A stretch of DNA of 64,000 bases from assembly GCA_963777515.1 (NCBI GenBank), contig CAVZQU010000004.1, forward strand, positions 124,001 through 188,000, written 5' to 3'. Under the pieces are notes generated by a model. That model was not told the DNA's origin and made no database searches. It saw nothing but the letters and a program-made list of their open reading frames with translations. Origin of the DNA: CAVSWT01 sp963777515 (lineage in GTDB: Bacteria > Bacteroidota > Ignavibacteria > Ignavibacteriales > Ignavibacteriaceae). Shown here piece by piece: positions 27,342-38,170 of the stretch. The position numbers and the translations under genes are program-made. Position 1 is the stretch's first letter; every line of letters starts with the position of its first letter.

Positions 27342-29736
27342 CGGTATTGAAAAATTATTGGAAGAAAACAAGCGTTCTCTTTTTAGATTTTTAAATAAAG
27401 TCTTGTACAATTCAAATAAGCTTTATGTAAAAGGAAATTTACTTGAAATTTTAGAGGAATATAAAGAAAGCTCTGAAAGTGAAGAAGATGATAACCACGA
27501 TGCTATTGAAGAAATTTTAAGAAAGACTAATGAAGCGGTTTGTAAAGGGAATTTAACCTATTTTGAATTTCGCGACCGCATTGGTCATGCCCAGCATTAT
27601 TTGTTCGGCCTTGAAGATTTATACTATGAAAAAATATCACGCCTTGAGTATCTTAAATTAAAAGAGGAGTTTGTAAATCCTGATGGCGGGAACGATATAT
27701 TAAATCTTAACTTTGAAACATTTTATGATAAGTTTCCCAGTGTTAGAGAATCGAAAAATATTGGTAAAGGGGTTGAGTTTCTAAATCGTTACTTATCAAG
27801 CAAAATGTTCACTGAACCGGATAAGATTAGCAAGGCATTGTTTGATTTTCTTTTTGTTCATAAATATAAAAATCAACAGTTGATTGTAAATGATAGAGTA
27901 ATTGACTCAATCGATTTAAGCTCTAAAATAGATAAGGCTTTGAATTTTCTGAAAAAAGAAGAGGATAACGAACCGTATTCTTCATTTAAACATAAGCTGC
28001 AGGAATTAGGCTTTGAGCCGGGTCTTGGGAATAATGCCGGTACAATTGTGGAAAGTCTTGAACAATTGGATACATTATTACATTCGCCGGATTATCAAGC
28101 GCTTACAGAATTTCTTTCGAAAATTCCTATGATATTTAATATTGCAATAATTTCCCCTCATGGATATTTTGGACAAGAAGGTGTGCTTGGAATGCCTGAT
28201 ACAGGCGGTCAGGTTGTTTATATTCTTGATCAGGTAAAAGCATTGGAAAGAGAAATAACTAAATCTCTTCAAAAAGCTGGATTGGAAGCAAAGCCAAAAA
28301 TAATAATTCTTACAAGACTCATCCCAAATGCCGGTGATACAAAGTGTAATCAAAGACTTGAAAAAGTTCATGAAACAAAAAATACATGGATACTAAGAGT
28401 CCCCTTCAGAGACTTTAATAAAAATGTAACTGACAATTGGATTTCAAGATTTGAAATTTGGCCTTACCTTGAAACTTTTGCAGAAGATGCACATAAAGAA
28501 TTATTAGTTGAATTCGGCGACCGCCCTGACTTTATTATCGGAAATTATTCAGATGGAAATATGGTTGCATATATGCTTGCAAGAAAATTCGGTGTTACTC
28601 AATGTAATATTGCTCACGCACTGGAAAAAAGTAAATATTTGTACAGCGCTTTATACTGGAAAAATATGGATGAGCATTATCATTTCTCTTCTCAATTTAC
28701 TGCCGATTTAATTGCAATGAACACAGCAAATTTTATTATTACTTCTTCATACCAGGAAATTGCCGGGACTGAAGACAGTATAGGCCAATATGAATCTTAT
28801 GTTAATTTTACAATGCCTGAATTGTTTAGAGTAACCGGAGGAATAAATTTATTTCATCCAAAATTTAATATTGTACCGCCGGGAGTTAATACAAAAATAT
28901 ATTTCCCATACAGCAATCAAAAGAAACGTTTGAAAGAAACAAGGGAAGAACTTGAAGAACTAATCTTTAATAACGCAGATGATCCGGATGTATACGGCGA
29001 GCTTGAAAATCCCGATCTTGTTCCTATTTTTTCATTAGCAAGGCTTGATAAAATTAAGAATTTAACTTCTCTTGCCGAATGGTTTGGTAAATCAGAGGAA
29101 TTAAAAGAAAAAGCAAATCTAATTATCGTTGCCGGTAAAGTTGATGCAAATAATACCAGTGATGGTGAAGAAAAAGAACAAATATACTTAATGCATGATA
29201 TTATAAATAAGTATAATCTTCACAATAAAATAAAATGGATAGGCAAACTTTTCAGAAAAGACCAAACCGGCGAGGTGTATAGAGTAATTGCAGACCGAAA
29301 AGGAATATTTGTGCAGCCGGCATTATTTGAAGGATTTGGTTTAACTGTACTGGAAGCAATGCGCAGCGGTTTACCTGTTTTCGCTACTTTTTATGGTGGC
29401 CCTTTGGAAATAATCGAAGACGGCAAATCCGGTTTTCATATTGACCCGATTAATGAAAAAGAGACTACAGAAAAAATTCTTACGTTCCTAAAAAAATGTG
29501 AAAAAGATAATTCATACTGGGGGAAAATTTCTGAAAGGGCAATTAAACGGGTTGATACAGCATATAACTGGGAATTATATGCAAGCAAGTTATTATCATT
29601 AGCTAAGATTTACGGCTTTTGGAAATTTACAACAAACATAGATATGGAAGAGATGAACGCATATCTTGATGTGCTTTATCATTTGTTATACAAGCCCAGA
29701 GCTAATAGGATTTTGGAAAATCATATGAAAAGGTAA
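27334..29736 (+). CDS. Sucrose synthase
   Basis: The protein has 800 aa, the usual length for the family (about 800). It starts at a TTG with GAGGAG nine bases upstream, and it overlaps the end of the sucrose-phosphate synthase gene. The N-terminal regulatory region includes FRDRIGHAQHYLFGLEDLYY. The catalytic core has GVLGMPDTGGQVVYILDQVK, then NYSDGNMVAYML and the EX7E motif PALFEGFGLTVLEAM. The enzyme reversibly converts sucrose plus NDP to NDP-glucose and fructose. With the upstream kinase and synthase it forms a complete sucrose turnover module, possibly for osmoprotection or glycogen supply. Confidence 0.95.
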   Translation: MSDGIEKLLEENKRSLFRFLNKVLYNSNKLYVKGNLLEILEEYKESSESEEDDNHDAIEEILRKTNEAVCKGNLTYFEFRDRIGHAQHYLFGLEDLYYEKISRLEYLKLKEEFVNPDGGNDILNLNFETFYDKFPSVRESKNIGKGVEFLNRYLSSKMFTEPDKISKALFDFLFVHKYKNQQLIVNDRVIDSIDLSSKIDKALNFLKKEEDNEPYSSFKHKLQELGFEPGLGNNAGTIVESLEQLDTLLHSPDYQALTEFLSKIPMIFNIAIISPHGYFGQEGVLGMPDTGGQVVYILDQVKALEREITKSLQKAGLEAKPKIIILTRLIPNAGDTKCNQRLEKVHETKNTWILRVPFRDFNKNVTDNWISRFEIWPYLETFAEDAHKELLVEFGDRPDFIIGNYSDGNMVAYMLARKFGVTQCNIAHALEKSKYLYSALYWKNMDEHYHFSSQFTADLIAMNTANFIITSSYQEIAGTEDSIGQYESYVNFTMPELFRVTGGINLFHPKFNIVPPGVNTKIYFPYSNQKKRLKETREELEELIFNNADDPDVYGELENPDLVPIFSLARLDKIKNLTSLAEWFGKSEELKEKANLIIVAGKVDANNTSDGEEKEQIYLMHDIINKYNLHNKIKWIGKLFRKDQTGEVYRVIADRKGIFVQPALFEGFGLTVLEAMRSGLPVFATFYGGPLEIIEDGKSGFHIDPINEKETTEKILTFLKKCEKDNSYWGKISERAIKRVDTAYNWELYASKLLSLAKIYGFWKFTTNIDMEEMNAYLDVLYHLLYKPRANRILENHMKR

Positions 29737-29779
29737 ATATTTAATAAAATAATATATCCGAAGTTTAGTTCCCGCCTTT

Positions 29780-30730
29780 TTACGGCTTTACTCTTAAATA
29801 CTGAATACTGAATAAATTATTTTTATCAGTCCAAACTTTCTTTACATCAAAGTAATCTGATGCTAAATCAGCAAAACTTTTTAATGTATATTTATATGAA
29901 TATTCTGTTAATATGCTCTCTCCCATTTCAAAGTTAATTATTGTCCCGCCGAGATGAACTTTCTGATTAACTTGTGAAATTAGATGCATTTCAATTCTAC
30001 TTTCCTTTTCATTAAAAAAAGCAAAATGCTTGAACAGATTTAAATCAAAATCAGAATCTAGTTCTTCATTCAGCCTTTCGAGTATATTTAAATTGAACAT
30101 TGCAGTTATCCCTTTTTTATCATTATAAGCTGCTTCAACCGTATTAATGTCCTTTCTTAAATCAATTCCTATTATTAAACCGCCGTTGCTGCCGCATATT
30201 TTTGCTATTCGTTTTAAAAAATCTTTTGCTTCATGAGGTTGAAAATTCCCAATCGTTGAGCCGGGATAATAAACAGCTACATGGTCATAAGGTTTTTCTA
30301 TTTCAGGCAAATCAAAAACTTTTGTATAATCTGCGGCTAAAGGAAAAATATCAAGAATGGGATAATCATCTTCTAAAATTTTTGAAGATTGAATTAAATG
30401 TTCAGTTGATATGTCTACGGGAATATAGCCTGCAAGTCCGGGAATATTATCCAGCAGAAGCCTTATCTTCAAACTGCTGCCGCTGCCTAATTCAACAAGC
30501 ATCGTTCCTTCTCCCAGTAAAGCAGACATTTCGGAAATATTATCCTGCATAATTTTAATTTCTGTTCTGGTGGGATAGTATTCTTCCAATTCACAAATTT
30601 GGTCGAATAGCTCAGAACCTTTTTCATCATAAAATAATTTACTTGGAAGCTGTTTCTGTTTTTTCGTTAATCCTTCAATTACTTCTTCAAGTATATCGCT
30701 TTGTGTAAGCTCTTCGGTTTTTACAGTCAT
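29780..30730 (-). CDS. egtD: L-histidine N-alpha-methyltransferase (EgtD), ergothioneine synthesis
   Basis: The protein has 316 aa. The N-terminal LPSKLFYDEKGSELFDQI and the TRTEIKIMQDN segment are EgtD signatures. The SAM site is MLVELGSGSSLKIRLLLD, and YIPVDISTEHL and YYPGSTIGNFQ follow. EgtD trimethylates histidine to hercynine, the first step of ergothioneine synthesis. It lies 32 bp downstream of egtB on the minus strand. egtA, egtC and egtE were not found nearby, which fits the shorter routes known outside actinobacteria. Confidence 0.95.
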   Translation of the reverse strand: MTVKTEELTQSDILEEVIEGLTKKQKQLPSKLFYDEKGSELFDQICELEEYYPTRTEIKIMQDNISEMSALLGEGTMLVELGSGSSLKIRLLLDNIPGLAGYIPVDISTEHLIQSSKILEDDYPILDIFPLAADYTKVFDLPEIEKPYDHVAVYYPGSTIGNFQPHEAKDFLKRIAKICGSNGGLIIGIDLRKDINTVEAAYNDKKGITAMFNLNILERLNEELDSDFDLNLFKHFAFFNEKESRIEMHLISQVNQKVHLGGTIINFEMGESILTEYSYKYTLKSFADLASDYFDVKKVWTDKNNLFSIQYLRVKP

Positions 30731-30762
30731 TGTTTGTCTTTCTTTTTTATAAGAAGAAAATT

Positions 30763-32076
30763 TTAATTTGAATCTTTCGCTAATCTAATTCCCATAAATT
30801 GCCAGCGGGCATTTGGCGGGAAAAAATTTCTATATGTTTTTCGAATATGTGTTTCGGAAGTCGCACATGAACCGCCTCGCAGTACTAACTGGCTGGACAT
30901 GAACTTTCCATTATATTCGCCTAAAGCTCCAGGTAATGTTTTATATCCTGGATAAGGTGAATAAGAACTGCGGGTCCATTCCCAAACATCACCGAACATT
31001 TGTCTTAAGGATTTTTCACCATTATTATTTTTAAGTGCTGTTGGATGAAAATTTTGATTCTCAACAAAATTACCTTCGATTTTTATGTTGGAAGACGCTG
31101 TTTCCCATTCTGATTCGGTTGGGAGCCTTACTCCGGCCCAATGAGCAAATGCATCCGCTTCATAAAAACTAACATGACAAACAGGCTCATCCGGATTTAC
31201 CTTTTTATATCCTGTCAAAGTAAAATTCCACCACTCGCCATCTTTCTTCTCCCAGTAAAACGGAGCTTGCCAATTTTCTTTTTCCACTGTTGCCCAGCCA
31301 TCTGAAAGCCATAGCGGTGCATTTTTATAAGCACCGTCATTTATGAATTCAATGTATTCTTTGTTTGTAATTAATCTTGTTCCAAGCTTGAAAGACTGGA
31401 CAAACTCTTTATGTTTTGGGGTTTCATTATCATAGCAAAAAGATTTATCATCAAAGCCAATTTCATAAACACCTTCATCAAAGTTTATCCATTCCATTGG
31501 TGGAACATCATTATTTAAAATTGAATTATTCTTTTCAATGTAAACCGGGTTTAGGGGGTTAACGGAAAAAACATGTTTAATATCTGTAAGCAATAATTCT
31601 TGATGCTGCTGTTCATGGTTTAAACCAACCTCAACGACAAATGAGAATTCATTAAAAATTTTTTCATCACTGTTTTCAAGAAAGTCAATCATGTTTTTAT
31701 TGACATATTCTCTGTAGTCATAAACTTGTTCTACTGTCGGCCTTGATAACAATCCTCTATAAGCTCTGGTATGTCTTTTACCAACTTGAACATAATATGA
31801 ATTAAATAAAAAATTATACTGCGGGTGAAGTGATTTATAATTTTCACGAACTTTACTAAGAATGAATGCTTCAAAAAACCAGCTGGTATGAGCAAGATGC
31901 CATTTGGTCGGACTAACATCCGGCATTGATTGAATAACATAATCTTCTGTTACAAGGGGCTTGCACAAAGTATGAGAAAAATTTCTTACGGACTTAAATC
32001 TTTCTATTAAATTTTCCCTGTTTATTGTTGGAAATGAAGGTTCAATTATATCAACTGAATCAGGTTGATTCTTCAT
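30763..32076 (-). CDS. egtB: Hercynine oxygenase / sulfoxide synthase (EgtB)
   Basis: The protein has 437 aa. An N-terminal DinB-like domain supplies the iron-binding His residues: HLAHTSWFFE near residue 60 and NHEQQHQE near residue 150. The C-terminal FGE-sulfatase-like domain carries WAGVRLPTESEWE, GDVWEWTRSSYSPYPGY and RGGSCATSETHIRKTYRNF. EgtB uses O2 and a non-haem iron to join hercynine with a thiol donor. It is therefore an oxygen-requiring step, consistent with cytochrome bd in the same window. It is the first gene of the egtBD pair. The thiol donor (cysteine or gamma-glutamylcysteine) was not assigned. Confidence 0.94.
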   Translation of the reverse strand: MKNQPDSVDIIEPSFPTINRENLIERFKSVRNFSHTLCKPLVTEDYVIQSMPDVSPTKWHLAHTSWFFEAFILSKVRENYKSLHPQYNFLFNSYYVQVGKRHTRAYRGLLSRPTVEQVYDYREYVNKNMIDFLENSDEKIFNEFSFVVEVGLNHEQQHQELLLTDIKHVFSVNPLNPVYIEKNNSILNNDVPPMEWINFDEGVYEIGFDDKSFCYDNETPKHKEFVQSFKLGTRLITNKEYIEFINDGAYKNAPLWLSDGWATVEKENWQAPFYWEKKDGEWWNFTLTGYKKVNPDEPVCHVSFYEADAFAHWAGVRLPTESEWETASSNIKIEGNFVENQNFHPTALKNNNGEKSLRQMFGDVWEWTRSSYSPYPGYKTLPGALGEYNGKFMSSQLVLRGGSCATSETHIRKTYRNFFPPNARWQFMGIRLAKDSN

Positions 32077-32325
32077 TGAGTTACCTCAAAAATTATTAAT
32101 TAGTGGATTTTTTTGTGTAGACATTTCAATGCTAAGAAATAATATTTATTTAATCAAGGTATTTTACATAATTGGGGTCAAATATTGTAAACTATTTAGT
32201 GAATGTGATTTAGGTTAAAAAATGTTTTAATGCTTAGTTATGTGATAAGCTTAATTCAGTAATAAAAAATTTATTGAAAGATTTGAGATGTCGAAACATA
32301 ATTCATGAATAATAAGGGATTTTTT

Positions 32326-32823
32326 ATGAGACCTAAAATTATTTTATATACGATAGTAGTTGTTCTTGTAACATTTATAGAAACTTATGCGCAGTTTTCA
32401 CCGCATAATAAAAAAACCGGGTTCGGAATAATTGTCGGAGAACCAATTGGACTAACATTAAAGACTTGGACAAATAGTGAAAACGCTTTTGTGTTTGATT
32501 TAGGTAATTCTTATTTCGGTGATTTAAGATTTGATGTTGACTATTTATGGCATTTCAATGCTTTTCAAAGTCGTATTGTAAATCTATATGCCGGGCCAGG
32601 AGGAGTATTAGGATTTGGAGAAGGAAATGGCTTTTGGTATAAAGGGAAATATCATCGTACAAGCAGTGATTTAGGCTTGGGTGTAAGAGGTGTATTTGGT
32701 ATTAATGTAGTGCCAGAAAAAACACCACTGGAAATGTTTTTTGAAATGGGAGTGTTAGTCGGTTTAGCTCCCGATTTTGGTTCTTCTGTAGATGCTGCCT
32801 TGGGAATGAGATTTTATCCTTAG
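32326..32823 (+). CDS. Exported protein of unknown function, probably a small beta-barrel
   Basis: I chose the ATG at 32326 because AAGGGA sits six bases upstream and the signal peptide (MRPKIILYTIVVVLVTFIE) then begins normally. An ATG at 32305 is in frame but would add seven residues in front. The mature part is glycine- and aromatic-rich with alternating segments (GFGIIVGEPIGLTLKTW, SRIVNLYAGPGGVLGFGEG), and it ends in a Phe-rich AALGMRFYP. A final aromatic strand is typical of outer-membrane barrels. No specific family is recognised. A strong terminator follows at 32838. Confidence 0.7.
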   Translation: MRPKIILYTIVVVLVTFIETYAQFSPHNKKTGFGIIVGEPIGLTLKTWTNSENAFVFDLGNSYFGDLRFDVDYLWHFNAFQSRIVNLYAGPGGVLGFGEGNGFWYKGKYHRTSSDLGLGVRGVFGINVVPEKTPLEMFFEMGVLVGLAPDFGSSVDAALGMRFYP

Positions 32824-32837
32824 TGAATATTCTCAAA

Positions 32838-32868
32838 TAAACCCAGTTTCTTAAAGAAACTGGGTTTA
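32838..32868. terminator. 31-bp palindromic terminator, copy 1
   Basis: A perfect hairpin has 15-base arms: TAAACCCAGTTTCTT, one central base, and its complement. It lies between the convergent ends of the barrel gene and the ligase/GNAT gene, so it can serve both strands. Two close copies lie at 38116 and 51779. Confidence 0.85.
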
Positions 32869-32887
32869 TACAAACATAGAATAAAGT

Positions 32888-35800
32888 CTACTGAATTATT
32901 CTCGCTAATCCGCCCCAACGGCTGTCTATTTTAAAATCAAGCTTTTCAAAGAATGACTTAAGATAAAAATGTGTGGTTAAAGTTTTAACTCCGTCAGATT
33001 TTAATCTCTTGCAAAAATCTTCAATCAACTTGTTGCCAAGATCTCTTCTTCTATACGGCTTAGAAATATCAATTCCTTCAAGATGGGCAATATTCATATA
33101 CTGAAGCTTGTAGCATAAACCTCCTACTATAGATTCATGCTCTTCATTATCCGTAATTATTAAATATTGTAAAGTTTGCTCTATCTTCACCGGGTAATTA
33201 TCAAGTATAAAAAGCTTATGAAGATTTGCAATTTCAAATGCTGAGAAAGGTTTCCTTATTGTGTAACTTAATCCAAAAGAATCGCTGACTTCTGTTTTCA
33301 AAATAATTTCTTTTTCTTTTGAATGTTCTTCAGTTATTAATTCAAATTTTTGATCAAGTGACGGGAGTATTAGTGTATTAAGTACACGTTTGTCATTTTC
33401 TTCATTTAAAATTTCATGTAGTTCAACTAATTCAATTCGGTTCACAGCTGGTTCATCAGGATATTTAAATAGAGAATCAATCAATTTAGCCATAAGCTGT
33501 TTCACTTCGTCAGGTGCCGATGAGAAGTATGTCTCGCCGTAGAAAATAAATTTACTTAACTCCGGATATTTATCGATCCTATATAGTGAAACTAAATTGT
33601 TAAAGAAAATTTCTTTTGCCTCTTTTGTAGATGCAGAGTTTTGTTCCATAAAGTCATTATAATTTTTTATTGCGCTTAATATATAAGAATCAACATAAGG
33701 CGAATTTTTCCTTTCAAGCAGATAGTCACCAATATTTATTGTCAATTCACTTGAAGAAAATTTATTAATATTGTTTGATAATTCTTTAAGGAACAAACAT
33801 CCTTCTTTTTGCCCTAAAGCCTCAAGACAGGCATCAAATAGCCAGCTTACTTTTATTAAGCCCCGTGTTGACGGGTAATGGGCGTAAGTCTGCTGGTAAA
33901 AATTATTGTAAAGATGAAGAATAAATTCTTGAGAGCTTTTATATTTTGTCCATCCGGCAATTGAAATAATTAAAGCACCTTTCTTGAAATGATTTTCAGG
34001 AACAACCGCATTTGAAGGAGAAAAATTCCCTGGAACAACAGTGTAGTCGCTTCTTTTTAATACTTTAAAAAAGGCTCCAATACCACGGATGAACAACAGC
34101 TTTAATTCAAATTCATAGTCCTTCTTTTTAAATGATGAAAGATTTGAATTCAACATTCTAATTCTTTCCCAAACATTAAGGTCATTAACAAAAGCAAATG
34201 AAATAACACCAAGCTTGGAGCGAAAATTTCCAATATGAGGAAGCACGGACAAGCCTTCTGTGCTGCTGGAAATTTTAATCATCAAATAAATTGTTTCTAA
34301 GACTTCTTTCCTGGTTATATCCGGTTTTATTAAAATAATCAAATCGAAATGCCGGTAGCCTTTTGTGTTAATACTTATTCTATAAAGAAATCTATTTGAA
34401 GAAGCTGAAATTGTTGAGATAAATATTCCTTCGTCGAGAACTTCTTTTAAATCAAAATTTGACTGGTGGAATATTAATGTGAAGGATTCCTTTAAAAATG
34501 TAGAACGGGATAATATTTTTTCAATTCTTTTCATTTCTTTTTCAGTAATATTATCCTGGTAAACAACTTTCTTTTTCCAGTTAGCAGTTGATTTTTCAAA
34601 TTGGTTTAATTGAAATCTTGCCTCCCACCATTTTGACAAGCTTATTAAAAATTTCAGAAGCATAGCTTGAAAGTGCATTGTCTTTTTTATGAAGAATCCA
34701 CGAAACTAATTCTAATCTAACTTCCGAATATGATGAAGGATTTTTATGAACATAGTTGATTAGCAAGTCTATTATTCTCATAAATTGTTGACGGGTCTGC
34801 TCGTTTGCCGGCCATTTCAACCCTTTCCTGTATGCTTCCAGTCGCTGCCTGAAGGCTTCAAGATTAAAATGTTCAATATTATCTTTAAAAATATTTTCAA
34901 TAACTGTTTTATTAAGAAAAGGCAATCCTGAATTAATAAACGCCGGAAGATATTTGTTGTAATCAATATCGGGTTTACTGAAGAGTAAAATTTTGTACGC
35001 TTTGCTTCTAACACTAAATTTTGGATGGGTTGCAAGTGCTTCGATTCTGCGGCTTAAAAGATTGATAATTTTATGTTCACATTTCAACAATAGCACTTCC
35101 AGCTCATCTAAGGCTTCTAAAATTTCTTTCTCATTTCCATACAAGGTTTGAATAATGTCTGAATTTAATTTTTTAATCCTTTCATCAAACTTTCCAGTAT
35201 TTTTTAGTTCAAGATTTAAAGGAATAATATTCTTATGGTGCTGGATAAAAACCTGGGAAGATATTCCGGCGAAATCATAATCCCACTCTTCTTTGCAGAT
35301 AAAAAATTCAATCAGCTTTTTGTTTCCTAACCAGAGTATAGGCTGAAGTATAAAAATAGAAAAATCTATTTCATGTTTGTTGAGTACATATTCAAAGTCA
35401 CCAATTTTTATATGGTTCGATTGTTTTATCTTTTTAATTAAAAGCTGAGAATTATTAACTCTATTTATTAAATGATTCTTTTTGCAAAGCAAATCATTTT
35501 CAGTTATACCTAAATCTTTTATAGCCCAGAAAGGCACAGAAATTTTGATATCATTTAACTCAAACTTTAAGCTTGATTTAGTATAAAGGCTGTCGATAAT
35601 TTTGCTGAAGTTTGCTTCAATTACTTTTCTTTTAAATGTCCCTTTGGTAGTAAGCTCGCCTTTTTGTTCTTCGAAGTTTCTATCGATAATGACATATTTA
35701 ACAATTCTTTCGTAAGGGTTTAGACTTTCATTCACAGTAGAAATTAAAGTGCCGAAATAACTCTTTAATTTATTTTGAGATTCAGCTTGCTTAATGAAAG

Positions 35801-37466
35801 GCTCATTAAAATCCGGTACAATTAAAAGCGAATTATAAGGCTTCATATCGCCAACAAGAAAAGCACGTTTCAGGCCGGGGATATTTTCAAATTTTTTCTC
35901 AATAAACGCTGGTGCTATTGTCTGTCCCCTGATGTTTTTATAAATGTCTTTCACTCTATCAACAATGTACAAATATCCGTTTTGATCTTCAGTAAATAAA
36001 TCACCGGTGTTTATCCAGTATTCATTTTCAACATGTTTGTTTATATCGTCAAAATATCTGGCAACATAAACTCCGCTAATTTTAAGTTCACCTACTTCAC
36101 TAAATTTATATTTTATTCCGGGTAAAGGTATTCCAACAGAATCTTTAACATAATGATCGGGAGGAGTCATGCTTATTCCTCCAGTTGCTTCGGTCATTCC
36201 AAAACCGCTAACTAAAGCAACGGAGTGCGAATTAAAAAATTTGAATACTTTTGGTTCAAGATAACCGGCAGCAGAAATTCCCCATCGTAAATTTTTTCCG
36301 ACTAATTTTCTAAGCGCCTCTTTTTTTATGCTTTTATCAATAACATTCTCAACAGAACTAAGGGCATGTTCATATATTTGTTTCCAGCGTAGAGGGATGC
36401 TCACAAAGCCTGTGGGATTAACTTTGTTCATCAAAGTGATTAATGAATCAATATCATTTTTCCCGGCAAATACATAAGTGCCTCCCCAATAAATCATTCC
36501 CATCATTTCAAAATACCTTCCGAATGTATGGAACAAAGGAAGATAAGAAAGTAAAACTTCATTTTTGCCTACTTCAGGCAGAGCCGCTCCTCTTGCAAAT
36601 CTTTTTGTAATTAAATTATAGTTAGTGAAAGCTAATCCTTTGGGAGCACCGGTACTCCCTGATGTGAACATCACAGTCGAAATTTCATCATGCTTAAATT
36701 TATTTCTTTGAGATAAAATTTCTTCAGCTTCCTTATTTTTTATTTGAGAGATAAAATCATGGAAATTTATTATAGAATCCTTTTCCTCTTCGTTTGGTAA
36801 ATAATTTCCTGTAAAAATAATTTTGAAAGAATGAGATAATTTCTCGCGGACTTTTTTCAGCAATTCAACTCTTTGAATTGAATCAGTAATCACAATATTG
36901 AAGTTTATAAGATTGAAAATGTGTTCAAGATTTTCCTGACCAAAATGAATGTGAAGAGGAGAAACGAAAATGTCATAAGATAAGCAGGCAATATCGCAAA
37001 AAGCACCTTCAATTGAATTGTCCATGTAGATTGCCGCTTTTGGTATATCAGTAAAATGATAAAATGAAGCAGCAATTCTTCTGATTTTTTCTTTTACTAA
37101 TTTATAGCTGTAGTCATTTTTTATACTTCCTTCAAAAACAGAAAACAATGTTTTATCCGGATGACTTTCAATCCTTTGATTTAGCATATCAAGCAAAGAA
37201 TAATTTGACAATCGAATAGATTTAAATGCAGTTTCAGCCCATCTGTAGCGTTCCCCCCTGCTGTTTAAGCTGGTAAGAAAAAACGTGTTTCGTGTTAAAC
37301 CAAGGTATTTGTGCCAGACATCTTTAGAAATAACAATGTTTTCTTCAACTAATTTTTCTGCAAGATTTAAAAGTGAAATTGAATCGAATTTTTTTGCATT
37401 TTCTTTTAAAGCAATTTCGAGCTCTTCAATGTTCTTTTTAAATAATAGTTCTATATTTGTATTCAT
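32888..37466 (-). CDS. Very large acyl-AMP ligase (acyl-CoA synthetase-like) with C-terminal GNAT domain, split by a frameshift
   Basis: The start is the ATG at 37466 with GGAG upstream. Residues about 80-560 form an AMP-binding ligase: TSGSTGAPKGLAF near residue 267, ALVSGFGMTEATGG, INTGDLFTEDQNGY and RVKDIYKNIRGQTIAP. Overall it resembles long-chain acyl-CoA synthetases. A long middle region of unclear family follows. The first frame stops at 34596. The next frame overlaps it and continues as WWEARFQLNQFEKSTANWKK, with the junction at about 34620-34630 in TCAAAATGG. The last 140 residues form a GNAT acetyltransferase (HLEGIDISKPYRRRDLGNKL). Restored length is about 1,525 aa. A protein that activates an acyl group and may transfer it is suggested, but substrate and product are unknown. 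Confidence 0.72.
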
Positions 37467-37661
37467 AAAATTTTCTCCACTGCAAAAATAAGAAAAAGTA
37501 AAGAAGCAAAAATGAATTAATTATTTCATTAACTGTGATATTATTAACAAAATTAATTTTTTACTTAGCTTATTGATGATGGTGTAATTATTTTTGACAA
37601 ATTATTTATAACTACAAACAAAAAATCTATAACAATAATATTCAAATAAAAGGAGAATGCT

Positions 37662-38090
37662 ATGCCAGTTAGAACAGCTAATGCCGAATGGCGCGGAAAT
37701 TTAAAAGAAGGTTCAGGAAATATTAGTTCGGAATCCGGCGTATTAAAAAATGTTGCTTATAATTTTGTATCGCGTTTTGAAAGTGGAAATGAAACAAACC
37801 CGGAAGAATTAATAGGAGCTGCACACTCTGCCTGCTTTTCAATGGCTCTTGCAAACGGTCTGTCCGGCGACGGATTTAAAGTTAATTCTATCAAAACAGT
37901 TGACAAAGTGCACATCGAAAAAGTTGATGGCGCATTTAAGATTACTAAAATAGAAATTAATACTGTAGGCGATGTTGAAGGAATTGACGCTGCTAAATTT
38001 GAAAAGTATGCCGGGGATGCAAAGGCAGGCTGTCCTGTTTCAAAAGCTTTAACCGGAACAGAATTTATTTTAAATGCTAAATTAAAATAA
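37662..38090 (+). CDS. osmC: OsmC-family organic hydroperoxide reductase
   Basis: The 142 aa match OsmC. The two catalytic Cys are in AAHSACFSMALA (about residue 52) and KAGCPVSKAL (about residue 126), the usual spacing. The N-terminal VRTANAEWRGNLKEGSG is typical. The enzyme reduces organic hydroperoxides using thiols or lipoyl donors. AAAAGGAG precedes the ATG. The gene is monocistronic, ending at a 31-bp palindromic terminator. Together with ergothioneine synthesis it suggests exposure to oxidants. Confidence 0.93.
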   Translation: MPVRTANAEWRGNLKEGSGNISSESGVLKNVAYNFVSRFESGNETNPEELIGAAHSACFSMALANGLSGDGFKVNSIKTVDKVHIEKVDGAFKITKIEINTVGDVEGIDAAKFEKYAGDAKAGCPVSKALTGTEFILNAKLK

Positions 38091-38115
38091 AGTAAATATT
38101 CTTTGCCGTTTTTCA

Positions 38116-38146
38116 TAAACCCAATTTCTTTAAGAAATTGGGTTTA
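38116..38146. terminator. 31-bp palindromic terminator, copy 2
   Basis: A perfect hairpin with 15-base arms (TAAACCCAATTTCTT, central T, complement) is followed by TTTG. It lies between the convergent osmC and GNAT genes. It differs from copy 1 by a compensated base pair in the stem (CAA/TTG instead of CAG/CTG). Confidence 0.85.
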
Positions 38147-38170
38147 TTTGTTTGTAAACATTTTAAAATA

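Noticed and set aside
30763..32076. Sulfatase-modifying factor (FGE)
   Set aside because: The N-terminal DinB-like domain with HLAHTSWFFE and NHEQQHQE and the adjacent EgtD identify it as EgtB.
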